DNA of 21,895 bases, taken from assembly GCA_021464525.1 (NCBI GenBank), contig JADRCO010001159.1, positions 1 to 21,895 of the forward strand. The letters run 5' to 3'. The DNA comes from Rhizophagus sp. LPA8_4_AMF (taxonomy: Eukaryota > Glomeromycota > Glomeromycetes > Glomerales > Glomeraceae). A model generated the notes under the pieces. It did no database searches. It was not told the DNA's origin and saw nothing but the letters and a program-made list of their open reading frames with translations. The position numbers and the translations under genes were made by a program. Below are positions 1 through 13,870 of the stretch, piece by piece (position 1 is the first letter of the stretch; every line of letters starts with the position of its first letter).

Positions 1-49
<49 letters not shown>

Positions 50-2633
50 ATATAAAATAATATATATATAGTATATAAAAAAAAAAGGAAACGAAATTTA
101 CAAGGTTAATGAAATAATGAAAATATTCAATGATATTTTCTGGATGTCCGGATTAATAAAAAAAAAAAATAATAATAACAAAAAAAAATATGTATAATAA
201 AAAAAAAAGAAAATTCATTACAAAATTCATTATAAAGTAAAAAAATTTCATTCGCCTGCAAAAGATTTTTTTTTTTTTTTTTTTTCTTTCACGACAGAGT
301 TTTTTTTTTGTAACGTTTAGTTGATGACGTGAATATAAAAAAAAGTCCGAAATGATTTTTTAAAATGAAAAAAAAAAAATATTTACTAAAGAAAAATAAA
401 ATTTTCAAAAATAAAATTGTCCAAAAAAAAAATGTCAAAAAATGTCAAAAAAAAGGGAATTAAATGGAATATTTAAAATGGAAATGGAATTTTAAATGGG
501 AATGATTTTTAAAATATTAAAATTGATTAAAACGATTTAAAGTTTTTTCTTTTTATAAAATATCGATAGTTTTTGTGATTAGGCGAATTAAATTTAAATA
601 TAGCCCATACGCGAGTAAAGTAAATAGGGCGGTGGATAGAATGTGGTATAAATAAAAGTTATACCCACAGAAAAAATAACGGGGAATAATAAGATAATAA
701 TAATAAAAATAAAAGGAAGCGAATCATTAATTTCCATCCTGAAAAAGCAATCCCACCATCTCGCAAGGATTATTAAAATTTGAATTGTTTTTTTGTTGTT
801 GTAACGCGTGATGAAAAAAATTTTTTTCGAAAATAAATTGTTATTAAACCCTTAAACAGGGTACTCTATTATATAGAGTCGGTATAATAAACCCCTACCA
901 ACCACAGTCGCAATACATTTGATGGATTGATATAAAAAAGATGCCAGTAAATTTCGAATCAAATAAAAAAAATAATTATACGAAATCGAAACACGGTAAA
1001 GTAGGTATTCGAAATTAAATCGTCATTTTGTCGAGAAAAAATTCGAAATTTCTGACACAGAATTGGTCCATCTCACATGCACGTTCAGGAATCATCCAAT
1101 AAGACATTTAGATAAGACGTCTTTAATAATAATAATTAAAAATGTGTCCGCCTCACAATATAAAGAGGTCTCAAAGTCTCGAGATTCGTGAATATTTGCA
1201 CTCGGTGAACGACGGGTTTTTAGCGGTAGAGGTTACTTTATACCGAAAGAAAAAAAAAAAAAATAATCTAAATTAATCTTTTGATTGTGCTCTCACAAGT
1301 TTATCCGATTCGGTTGTTTTGATTTCGTGACGGAATTAATTCATGTTTCGGAAGGACTTGTTTGTATACGGGTTGAACACAGAATTAATGTATATATCGA
1401 ACAGAAAATAATTCAATAAAAAGAAATCTCTCATCCAAATTGTTTCACACATAGTGATTCGGAGAAATTCGTGATGGAGGAAGAGAATCTTTTTTTTAGA
1501 GAATTCACTTTTTTTCCGTTTCGTTTTTTTTTTTCGAATTAATTTAACATGTAGTTGCCTTAATAATATAATAAAATAATATTATTACAAACATTATATA
1601 AAAATATTACAAATTATTTATAAAATAATTAATTATTTTACTTACAAATAAGAAAGCAACTGTTTCGTTAATAATAGTGGGATATGCGAGACGGATGGAT
1701 GGAATTATTTTTTTTTTTTTTTTTTGGTTTTTTTTTGACATTTTTGACGGGGGGGGGAGGAGAAAAATTAATATACTAATTGTTAGCTCTCTCAAAGACG
1801 AAAATAATTTTCTTTCAAAGTGCTAACTAAAACGCATTATATAGGGGGTATTATTTACAACGGTTATTATTTTTTTTTTTTTTATAATGGGCGAACAGCC
1901 GCCGAATTTTTATCGGATGAAAAAGGAGAGGGTTTATATAACTTTAGGAAAAAAAAAACTTCAGGGTGACTTCTTTACCATCTAAGGAATGATCAAAGTG
2001 ATAAACAAACACCCCCCAAGAATAATCTTTTTTTTTCATGATTGTGCTATGATGCAAATATGCAATTGGTTTATTTATGCCGGCGAATTCCTTTGCCCCA
2101 GGAACCGCCTGAACCGCCTGGAAACAATCAAGTTGAAAATCAATAAAAAAAAAAAAAAACGTTTAACAAACACACCAAATAACGTCATTGATGTTGGGTG
2201 GTATAACAATTGAGAAAGTTTTTCATGTTATGCTATTATTTATACTAAACTATTATAATTTAATTTATAAGGGAGGAAAAAAAAAATTTTTTTTTTAACG
2301 CCTAAAATTTACGCCTCTTCATTCTTTAATTCATAATATAATAATCCATTATTTTCCATTGAACCTTAATATTGAGAACCTTTTACAGCTCAAATTAAAA
2401 AAAAAAAAAAAAGCCTGTACAGTATTTAAAATTCGTCGGATAGAAAAATTAAAATCCAAATCAAGTAAAGATCATCTGCGCCACCTCGCGTTTACAAAAA
2501 ATATTATTTACGCGAAATATACAATACAATACAAATAAATTTATACAATCACATTTTTTTCCCTCAAACATTGTCACTATAGTTCTTTTCCCATGGGGAT
2601 GGAATACGCTTAGATTATCAATTGTAGTTGCAC

Positions 2634-2664
<31 letters not shown>

Positions 2665-4648
2665 TTTATTTAAGAATATTCCGGTAATACATCCAACATC
2701 CATCCCCTGAATAAATAACTATGACAAAAACCTGTTCCAAGGTATTTAAGAAGAAAAGAAGAGAAAAACTTGTTAATTTGAATTATGACGAACTCGTGGA
2801 AAAACATTTATGTGAATTGAATGCAAAAAAAAATTTTTTTTTTCCTCAATAATATTTTTTGGGGGAAGAAGGGATAAAAAGGCTTATCAAACATTTAATT
2901 AAAATTTATTTGTATATAAGCGCGGGAAAAGGGGGGACAATATTAATAGCATGGAATCTAGGGAACGGGAACCAAATGTTGTAACATGATAAGTAATATG
3001 CAGGGACAAATATTAAAGTTAGGTTACTTCCATTATTTTAATCTAGTACTTAATTCCATTATATCTTTTTATAGTAAGGGAAAAAAAAATTTTTTCTTCT
3101 TAAAATAATACTTTTTTTTTACAATGGAACCCGTTACAGCTAATTGGATGCGTATAAAAATAATTAAATTTCAAAGATAGATTGTTTTTATTCTTTGGAT
3201 TAATTAACATGTGAAGGCGTAAAAACAAGTCCTTTTATGGAGTCTTTATAAAATAATAATCTTAATAATCTTTTTGTTTCAAATGTAAGTTTAAGAATGT
3301 ATATTCTAGGTTTCTTTTTCAGGATTCTTTAAAGTAAAAAAACTTCTTTTAAAGATCATAGAATATATTCGTCACGCTATTGCATAAGTATTTACAAATT
3401 ATATAATCATATTGAATTAATTTGAGTTTTTACGTTCCACCTCTTCACTTATTAGCGAGCACAAAAAATATATAATCATGTGCATTCGCACATTCTTTAA
3501 ATTTCTAGGAATCGAATCTTTAATAATCACCTGATATAATAATATCGCACAGAAATTACAAGAATTGAACTTTATTCCTTAACTCTAATTAAACTTTAGT
3601 CACTAAAACTTTAAGTAAACTCTAAAAGATAAAAATAATTTTTTTTTTTTATTTTGTAATTTGATCAACTTTTTAATTAATTCCATTTATATTTTTACCA
3701 TTGTACTTCTTTACCAAAATCAAAACTTTAAAGATGCAAGTAAAAGAAAAAAAAAATATGTATTCTCATACATTGTGAAACAACTTTATGAATTAATGTA
3801 ATGTAGTAAAATTAACAAGGAAAAAAAAAAAAAAAATTTCTGTAGTTTTTAATTTACCAGGTTTAGAGAATTTTTATGTACATTAAATTTTTTGTTGTTA
3901 CATTTAACATTTGTACTCATAGTAATTAAATGACTGTGCACCTTTTATGAAATATTGTGCTTTAATAGAAATATGCAGGATTAAAAAGTTAATTGGATGA
4001 ATCACATGTTTATATAATATTTTTTGCTATTACAATTATCTTATATGGATATTTATTTTTTATCGTATGCCTTTTTCTAGCAACTTGTTTATGTTACTTA
4101 ATCCAACTTTCCCTAATTTAGAAAGCAATGTCTTAACCGTATTTAGGAATATTCGAAAAATTCGGGAATTTTTTTATCACATATTTGAAAAAAAAGAAAG
4201 AGATTATGGCTTAGTGAAATTTAGATCGTGGCTTTTTTTTTTTTTGTTTAGATCGCGGCTTTTTTTGATTTGGTAAAAAGATAGTAGCAAATCAACCTTT
4301 TTTTTTTTTTCTCAAAAAATTCCCCGATCTAAAAAAAAAATTTTTTTTTTTTTGCATGTGTTATACAGATAAGAAACGTATTTTCAGTATAAGGAAGGTA
4401 TTATGGTACTTTTTGATTGACACAATGAAACCTTATATCGTTATTAACATTCATAAAAATAAAAATTTTATTTTTTTTCTCTCTTAAAATATAAATTATC
4501 TTTTTTTTTTTTACTTAAAATATAATTTAAAAAGGACTTTTGTTAAAATTTTCCTTAAAAAATGGTACGAAAGTTGGCGTTAAAAGATAGATTACTGTAC
4601 ATGAATTATTAATACAATATCTTTTTATACGTGTTTAAAATGAAAGTT
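1..4648. other. AT-rich intergenic region, no supportable gene
   Basis: The region is dominated by A and T runs, beginning with a 47-base A run at the very edge. The open frames here (for example around 1607-1795, 2461-2703 and 4067-4276) are carried by homopolymers (Lys or Phe runs) and show no domain, no splice-consistent extension and no conserved motif. Slightly more complex patches occur at about 590-700, 840-1000 and 1040-1450; they could be a promoter or untranslated region of a gene outside the window, but nothing decides this. TATA-like words appear at about 642 and 1936. I see no tRNA box A/box B pair and no rRNA. Confidence 0.6.
4220..4334. repeat. Small fold-back: TTTAGATCGNGG motif, two direct and one inverted
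   Basis: The motif TTTAGATCG(T/C)GGC followed by a T run occurs at 4220-4232 and 4247-4259. Its reverse complement (CCCCGATCTAAA) lies at about 4323-4334, and short GATTTGG / GCAAATC arms lie inside it. This may be a decayed fold-back or MITE end. The arms are short and T-rich, so part of the match could be compositional. Confidence 0.35.
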
Positions 4649-4845
4649 TATACCTAGTATTTTAAATTATATACACTTGATATTAAAATTATACACTTGG
4701 TATTAAAATTATACACTTGGTATTAAAAATTATACACTTGGTATTAAAAATTATACACTCGGTATTAATATTATACATCTAATATTTAACTCTTGGTATT
4801 AAAAAATTACACTTAAATATTAAAAAATTATATATTTAAATATGT
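4649..4845. repeat. Tandem repeat, 20-21 bp unit (TATACACTTGGTATTAAAAA)
   Basis: At least five clear units of 20-21 bp run from about 4669 to 4775. They differ by one or two bases (ACTTGA, ACTTGG, ACTCGG; three to five As). Flanking degenerate units (TATACCTAGTATTTTAAA to the left; ACATCTAATATT, ACTCTTGGTATT and ACACTTAAATATT to the right) extend the array. The centre is most uniform and the edges most diverged, the usual pattern for a minisatellite growing from within. It lies between genes and has no coding capacity. Confidence 0.8.
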
Positions 4846-5087
4846 GTAAAATACAACAATATAAACTCGTCCCAAATTTAGATTGAATTATATCTATTAT
4901 ATAACTATTTATTATATCGAGAATATTTATGATATCATAAATCCTTCATCTCAACTTATCAACATCTTAAAACTCTTAATTTTATAATTTTTTTGTCAAT
5001 AATGAGTTTACTGCGCCATACCCATTACTCGGATGTCTATCGGAGAATCGCCGAATTTATTATTTGTATTAAAATTTTTTAAATCAG

Positions 5088-5427
5088 TACATTCTATTAC
5101 ATAAATTTTTATGTATTTTTGAACTTGAAAAAAATGATGTTGCTTATTTATACTACTTATATTTATATTCGGTTATTTGCCACAAAGATGAACTCCGTCA
5201 AACAAAATATAATGGGTTAAAATTAAAGTACGTTATTTTAAAAGATGATTGTCAAATATTAAAATTATCAATTTTTCCGTTTTTACTTTATATAGTTTCT
5301 TTGATTATTTTTAACATTTTAATTGGTTGATCTATAGAAATACAGAAATTAGAAATATTTATGCAAAAGATTATTGGAATATGAAGCTGTAAAAAATCCA
5401 AAGAGATCTTTTAATGATGTCTTGTAA
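5088..5427 (+). pseudogene. Possible decayed coding fragment (frameshifted)
   Basis: After an acceptor-like AATCAG, a frame starting at 5088 runs about 82 codons to a TGA near 5334. Its composition looks protein-like (FELEKNDVAYLYYLYLYS, then KDELRQTKYNGLKLKYV). Just downstream the coding-like signal changes frame: IRNIYAKDYW in one frame and YEAVKNPKRSFNDVL in another, ending at TAA 5425-5427. That end is also a good splice donor (TT|GTAAGT). Two frame changes within 60 bp suggest a pseudogene or an unresolved exon/intron structure. I do not recognise the family, and in AT-rich DNA chance remains a real alternative. Confidence 0.35.
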
Positions 5428-5685
5428 GTTTAATATTCCTTAAAATTACTGTGATTCTTTTTGTGATATGACTTTTTCGACCATGAATCAAGACGAGTTA
5501 ATAAATGTTGAATTCTCTTATTCACATACAGTTTGTTTATACGGTCAGGAAACTTACTATTAGAACACGTTTAATAATAGGATTTACTGTTTATACAACA
5601 TACATTTAACTAAGCGAGAACTCGTAGATTCGCAAAATTCATACCTAACATTTAAACTAGAATCAGATCGTTTTTCGAAATATAA

Positions 5686-5755
5686 TTGTGAATTTGTGAT
5701 AGTCTTATGAAAGTTTACTTGGTTTTGTGAATTTGTGATCGTCTTATGAAAATTT
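5686..5755. repeat. 39-bp tandem duplication, two copies
   Basis: TTGTGAATTTGTGAT(A/C)GTCTTATGAAA begins at 5686 and again at 5725. The core is about 27 bp and the period 39 bp. Only one substitution separates the cores, so the duplication looks recent. Confidence 0.75.
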
Positions 5756-6260
5756 TGGTTTATTATTACTTTAGTCTCCTTGAGTCATCCAATGCCGGTC
5801 AATTAGGGACTAATGGGGTTTTAGTAGACATAAATATTGGATCATTATTAGATGCGGTCATAAATCTAAACTGGATGATTTGAATGGGCAGGTACTCCAA
5901 TATTTTTACTATTCTACCCAAATATTGTCGAAACGCAGTAAATTCAACTAGAGTTAGATCGAAGGGTTTTTTTTTTCATAGAGGTGATTTATTATTATAG
6001 TCGATTCAATTTTAGCAATTATTCTATTTAGAAGATTAGTCATTGAAAGTCATTAATTTCATGTGAAAATAATATATATATATATATATTTGTAAACTTG
6101 TAATAATCGTCACGATTACTAAATCTTTTTTTTTTTTATTACAAGAACGAAAAAATTTCACATATTGGGAATATTTTCTAGGTTATGTAATGTTTCTTTT
6201 TACCAATAATAATGTTTTACCAATAATAATGGTTTTAATATTAACAAAAACAGTATTGCT

Positions 6261-6270
6261 TATATAAAAT
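6261..6270 (+). promoter_or_regulatory. TATA-like box upstream of the 368-aa gene
   Basis: TATATAAAAT lies about 130 nt upstream of the proposed ATG at 6397. The match is good, but the AT-rich background makes chance matches common. Confidence 0.35.
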
Positions 6271-6396
6271 ATACAACAATATGTTTATAAAGATTATTAA
6301 CGTTTTTGGTTTTTTTTCAAAAGAATTTTTTTTTTTCCTCATCATCTTTTTGTCAAAAGTTGCTTTTTTTTTCCTGAAATCTTTTAATTATTAATA

Positions 6397-8371
6397 ATGA
6401 TGACAGGATTTGATGAATCTACGATTAAAACTGTAATAATCGTTTCAGTTTAAAAAATTTGCTAAGAAAAATTTACTTGTTTTATTAACATCATCAATTA
6501 TTAATGGTTTAATAGACTAATAATACTGAAACTGATCTTAAAGAACGTAAGAAAGTATATCATTATCATTATTCTAAAGATTTCAATGAAGAGAAAACTA
6601 AACAAGAAGATAATAACTCATCCGATATTGGAATTAAAGCGGATGATGATATTTTCGTAATAATGTCTTGTTTGTTAAATTATTTTAAAAAAAATTCTAT
6701 TCTTTATTGGAATAAATTATCTCAATATCCTCAAATCAAATTATTGTCATTCGCTATTATTATAATTTTATTATCCGTTTATTTTGTAAGTTCATAGTGA
6801 GATTTGATATGTTTTTTTTTTGTTTTCAAGATGGTTAAAAAGATATTTAATTTAATAAATATAGATGATTCCAAGTCCTCAACCATCTTATTTTATAAGA
6901 AAATTCACTGATTCCACAAATGATATCTTTAGTGAAATCAATTCAATCGACCTTCCAGGTATGTGTATTATTATCTAAATCGTGATTTAGAAAAAGAACT
7001 TTTGTGGTATACATTATTATTGTAATTATTGTATATCTAAAAAATTTTTTTTTTTTTTTTTCGTTCTCTTTAACACTTTAATCTTTTTAATCTTTTTAAT
7101 CCCTTCAATAATCTCTTTAATCTCTTTAATATTTTTAATCTCTATAATAACTTTAATTCCTTTAATCTCTTTATTCCTTTTAATCTCTTTAATCTCTTTA
7201 ATATTTTTAATCTCTTTAATAACTTTAATTCCTTTAATCTCTTTATTCCTTTTAATCTCTTTAATATCTTTATCTCTTTAATGTTTAAACCCTTCAATCT
7301 TTTTAATCTCTTTAATCCCTTAATCTCTTTAATCTCTTTAAATCCCTTTAATCTTTTTAATCTTTTTAATCTCTTTAACCCCTTAATCTCTTTAATCTCT
7401 TTAAATCCCTTTAATCTTTTTAATCTCTTTAATCCCTTAATCTCTCTATTCTCTTTAATCCCTTTAATCTCTTTAATCTCTTTAAATCCATTTAATCTTT
7501 AAATCCCATTAATCTCTTTAAATCTCCTTTAATCTCTATTCTCTTTAATCCCTTTAATCTCTTTAATCTCTTTAAATCCATTTAATCTTTAAATCCCATT
7601 AATCTCTTTAAATCTCCTTTAATCTCTATTCTCTTGAATCCATTTAATATCTTTAATATCTTAGCTTCGGATGCGATTATGGCACATACAGTATCATGCC
7701 GACGTGCTGCAAACATGATAGAAAGAAGTCCAGCTTTTAAAAATAATGGAAAAATGATTGCTTCAAATTTAAGATTATTTGGAGAAAAAGTTATGATAGC
7801 AGGTCAAGATTTACGTAAAATGTATCGTAAAGGTTCTTTTGTTTTTACAGCATTTGATATAGAAATTGATGCTATGATGAAAAAATTAGAAAATTTAGAA
7901 TATGGTGATATAAAATATTTTAGTAATAGATTAAATAAATTAGCTGGTATAATTAAAGAATTTCGTATTATGGTAGCTGATACAATTAAAAGTGTAATAG
8001 ATGCTGAAAATACTAGAGATGGTGCAGAAAAATATATTATTGAAGGTATAAGAGAAGCGGAAAATTTTATTGTTGAGAAAGTAAATTCAATTGAATTAAT
8101 TAAATCAAAAGAAGACCTTCAAATTACAAATGATATTATGAGACATTTACATAATACTGCTTTACATTTAGATAAAGTTAATAAGATTTTAATAGATTAT
8201 GAAGATAAATTATATGATTTAAGTACTGAAATGAGTGAAATTACAACTGGAGGTTATGATGATATTCTTAACCTTTCTAAAACTGATCTTAAATATTTAA
8301 AAAATTCCGTAGATATTTTAAAAAAGACTCATGGTAAATTTGTTCGAAAAGAGAATTTAATAGAAGGTTGA
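6397..8371 (+). CDS. Unrecognised 368-aa protein: one membrane segment plus long helical tail
   Basis: I assemble four exons: 6397-6432, 6516-6785, 6865-6958 and 7665-8371, with GT-AG borders and frame kept throughout (donors GTAATA, GTAAGT, GTATGT), ending at TGA 8369-8371. Two adjacent ATGs (6397, 6400) start the protein MMTGFDESTIKT. Residues about 13-60 are charged and polar. A hydrophobic span (LLSFAIIIILLSVYF, about 88-102) is a probable membrane anchor. A Pro/Ser-rich hinge follows (MIPSPQPSYF), and from about 134 to the end the chain is rich in Lys, Glu, Ile and Leu with few Pro or Gly, as expected for a helical or coiled-coil domain. I do not recognise the family. The continuous frame running into exon 4 from about 7634 is not the true start: that part is intron repeat and has no ATG. 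The gene converges on YBEY. The gene structure is firm; the function is unknown. Confidence 0.8.
6959..7664 (+). repeat. Intron 3 of the 368-aa gene: TTTAATCTC minisatellite with 90-bp higher-order unit
   Basis: The intron is 706 nt, against 79-83 nt for its two sister introns. From about 7073 to 7660 it is an array of a 9-bp unit (TTTAATCTC and variants CCC, TTT, ATT). A 90-bp block of about ten units is duplicated almost exactly (7441-7530 and 7531-7620), and a third copy begins at 7621. Between 7064 and 7663 the plus strand has only two Gs (7283, 7636) and no AG dinucleotide. The last units (TTTAATATC twice) run straight into the acceptor TTAG at 7661-7664. Because the unit is 9 bp, it reads as a periodic Asn/Leu/Phe peptide in places, which is an artefact. 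Confidence 0.9.
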
Positions 8372-8661
8372 ATTGAGGAGGAGATGAAATAGGAAGGAAA
8401 GGGAGTGTGAAAAGGAATATACAGTGAATATACACTATACATGGATATTACATGAATATTACATGAATTATTATATTATTAGTATATTAAGTATTCAATA
8501 CGCGTTTTTTATGTTTAAATTTATATATTTTTTATCTATAACGTGAAATTTCATAAATTGTATAAATGTATACTCTCTAATCTCTATAGGTGCACGTCTA
8601 TGTCTGGTCCTAAGGGAGGTGCGCTTAGAATGAGTTGACAAAAGAATGTCAATCAATCTAT
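8372..8661. other. Convergent intergenic region between the 368-aa gene and YBEY
   Basis: This stretch of 290 bp holds the 3' ends of two converging genes. No canonical AATAAA is obvious for either. No other gene is seen. Confidence 0.6.
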
Positions 8662-9355
8662 TTATCTCTCATTTTCATCATCGCTTTCACTTTCACTTTC
8701 ACTCTCGCTTTCACTACCATCACATCTTTTTTTCCAATCCCAAAATTTTTTCAAAATTTCTTGTTCTTTTTTATTCATCTTATTTTACAAAAATAAATAA
8801 ATAAATAAAATAAAAATTTTTTTATAAAATTTTTTATAAAATATTTTACATTTACCATTTCATATCCTTCGTCATCCTCATGATCATATCCAATTAAATG
8901 ACAAATTCCATGTGTATATAAAACGGGTAATCTTTTTTCAACATTTTCATCATGTTCTTTACACCATTTTATAATATATGGTAAAGATATTATCATATCT
9001 CCAAGATTTTTATATTCAGATGTTAATGGAGTTGGTAATTTACCTGGTTTAATCGCCTATTATTAAAAAATATTTTTTTTTTAAAAAAAAAGAATAAAAA
9101 TAAAAGTTATTTGTTATTTTTTTATTTTTTTCTTTTTACCTGATGAAATGGAAAACTTAATATATCAGTTACTTTATTAATATTTCTATAACGTAAATTT
9201 AATTCTTTAATTTCATCTCCTACAAAAAATACTCCTAAATCCCATCTTGAATATTCTGTGTAATTTAATATTTGTTTAATTTCTTTACGAATTATCCTTC
9301 TATTGGTTATTTCTTTTAATAATTGTTGTACTGTTGATTTAATTATTATTGTCAT
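8662..9355 (-). CDS. YBEY: YbeY-family rRNA maturation endoribonuclease
   Basis: Three exons (9140-9355, 8856-9056, 8662-8778) encode 177 aa; the human protein is about 167. YbeY is a metal-dependent single-strand RNase needed to mature small-subunit rRNA, in mitochondria in animals. Family marks are the TDILSFPF motif (63-70), the LGDMIISL strand (about 90-97), and the zinc-binding signature HGICHLIGYDH with His121, His125 and His131 (H-x3-H-x5-H). The joins FPFHQ|AIKPGKLP and GYEM|MNKKEQEIL match the family across both introns. I start at ATG 9355; an in-frame TTG at 9370 is not a eukaryotic start. The C-terminus is unusual: about 18 residues of Ser-Glu repeats then DDENER. No clear mitochondrial presequence is visible beyond a basic, Leu/Ile-rich N-terminus. 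It lies 262 bp downstream of muskelin on the same strand. Confidence 0.93.
8674..8721. repeat. Hexamer microsatellite coding for the Ser-Glu tail of YBEY
   Basis: On the minus strand AGTGAA / AGCGAG units follow one another and encode about five Ser-Glu pairs at the YBEY C-terminus. On the plus strand it reads as TTTCAC and CTCGCT repeats. The unit keeps the reading frame, so it can expand or contract without breaking the gene. Confidence 0.75.
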
Positions 9356-9415
9356 TTTTTGAAAAATCAAAATCTCAAATTTTTTTTTTTACAGAAAATT
9401 TATAATTATAATTCC

Positions 9416-9423
9416 TCACGTGA
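9416..9423. promoter_or_regulatory. TCACGTGA palindrome upstream of YBEY
   Basis: A perfect 8-bp palindrome centred on CACGTG lies about 61 bp upstream of the YBEY ATG. CACGTG is the E-box bound by bHLH factors such as fungal Cbf1. The only other CACGTG noticed in the window is in the ZMAT5/eIF5 promoter. Function is inferred from the motif alone. Confidence 0.4.
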
Positions 9424-9617
9424 TAAATTAGAGCTAAAAAAATTGTATATTTTAATACATTTTTAATTGTACATATAATTTTTCTTTATATTTCATATAT
9501 CAAATAATTATTATATAATCCAAACGAAAAAAAAAATTGTCCGACTTATACTTCTTATCTTTATTATCTTAAAGATTCTTCCTTCTTCCAAAAAAATACC
9601 CTACTTGTTCATTATAA

Positions 9618-12907
<3,290 letters not shown>

Positions 12908-12988
12908 GTTTTTTATTCAATAAATTGGATTTTCAAAAATCTTGTCACAAAAAGAAGAATGCGATATAAAGGATCGTCAGATAGCAAA

Positions 12989-12999
12989 CTATTTATATA
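12989..12999 (-). promoter_or_regulatory. TATA box of muskelin
   Basis: On the minus strand TATATAAATAG lies about 82 nt upstream of the muskelin ATG. The same word, less its final G, stands before the 17424 gene, which supports it as the local TATA consensus. Confidence 0.5.
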
Positions 13000-13810
13000 A
13001 ATTTGTTGTCTATCACATTTTCCGAATTATTCCGTCATTTTGATGATGATATCTTGCATGCAGAGTTAGTTTAAACAATATGTAAAAACCACAATCAAAA
13101 ATATTTATTTTTTAAGTACTTCAGCACTCTAAACGTGTCCACATTGGAATAATGATCGACTGACAATTTCTATTAATTAACAAATATTTGTAATACAGAT
13201 TCCAGTATATCATGATGGGAACCCCGTTTATATCCCTTCCATTGGTTTAATCAAACAACTTGCAATACGCAAGTGATTTTATGTTCTAATTGTTATTAAA
13301 TTAACTTTAGTGTCCATTGGTAATTAAATTAGCATTTTGTTTGAGAACACTCGAGTAAGTACTGGAGGTTGACATAGACATATAATCAAGACCTCGAAAA
13401 CAATGTTAATTTCTCTAGATATCATGCATTCATGTTCTCATACACCATCAACTATTTATATTTTATTTATTTCCAATATATCACTATATATCAGTCAAGT
13501 ACAGTGAAATTTATTTAATATCACGTTCCTTCATACTGTGTTGATAATATTATTCTTAACGATCATTCCTGATGTTGAGTTACCAATCTAATCATTATTC
13601 AACAGAAAAAACAATTCTGTAACATTTTATAAAGGTATAATTCACTATCTGGTCGACTAATATCATAAGTGAGTAAGGCTTTGAGAATTCAAAAATGCCT
13701 ACATGATGCAAATATAACATTGCACTTCTGTTAAATACTCAATAAATAATATTATTAAGGATTTGCAATGGATACCTTTTGATATATTTATGCTGCAATG
13801 TAAAATTTCT

Positions 13811-13850
13811 TTTGGGCATAATACTTTCGATTTGAGCATAATACTTTTGA
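13811..13850. repeat. 20-bp tandem pair just past the ZMAT5 stop
   Basis: Two 20-bp units (TTTGGGCATAATACTTTCGA and TTTGAGCATAATACTTTTGA) stand side by side with two differences. They lie about 20 bp downstream of the ZMAT5 stop codon, so they would be in its 3' UTR. Confidence 0.7.
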
Positions 13851-13870
13851 TTATAATCAAAATGATCATT

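Larger units (their letters stand above)
5428..6396. other. Intergenic region upstream of the 368-aa gene
   Basis: No intact gene is visible. A 26-codon frame at about 5474-5554 and patches at about 5813-5970 read in a protein-like way but are broken by stops; they may be more of the decayed fragment to the left. The stretch also holds a tandem duplication (5686-5755), an (AT) microsatellite at about 6070-6090, and a TATA-like box at 6261-6270. Confidence 0.5.
12908..13870. other. Intergenic region between muskelin and ZMAT5
   Basis: It holds the muskelin promoter on its left and the ZMAT5 3' end on its right. No further exon or RNA gene could be supported; the open frame at 13699-13890 lacks any feature and overlaps the end of ZMAT5. 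A 20-bp tandem pair lies at 13811-13850. Confidence 0.55.

Noticed and set aside
1607..2703. Open frames at 1607-1795, 1989-2213 and 2461-2703
   Set aside because: They consist largely of Lys or Phe runs from A/T homopolymers and show no motif, splice support or ATG-based structure.
7281..7502. Plus-strand frame with a periodic Asn/Leu/Phe/Pro/Ser peptide
   Set aside because: It is a translation of the 9-bp intronic repeat, which has no stops in that phase; it lies wholly inside a spliced intron.
7634..7664. Apparent N-terminus (NPFNIFNI) of the 368-aa gene's last exon
   Set aside because: It begins at TTG within the intron repeat. Splicing at the TTAG of 7661-7664 to the exon at 6865-6958 gives a consistent frame and adds three upstream exons.
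8863..8872. ATATCCTTC on the plus strand, resembling an AT-AC U12 donor
   Set aside because: It is antisense within a conserved YBEY exon and no plus-strand gene is present there.
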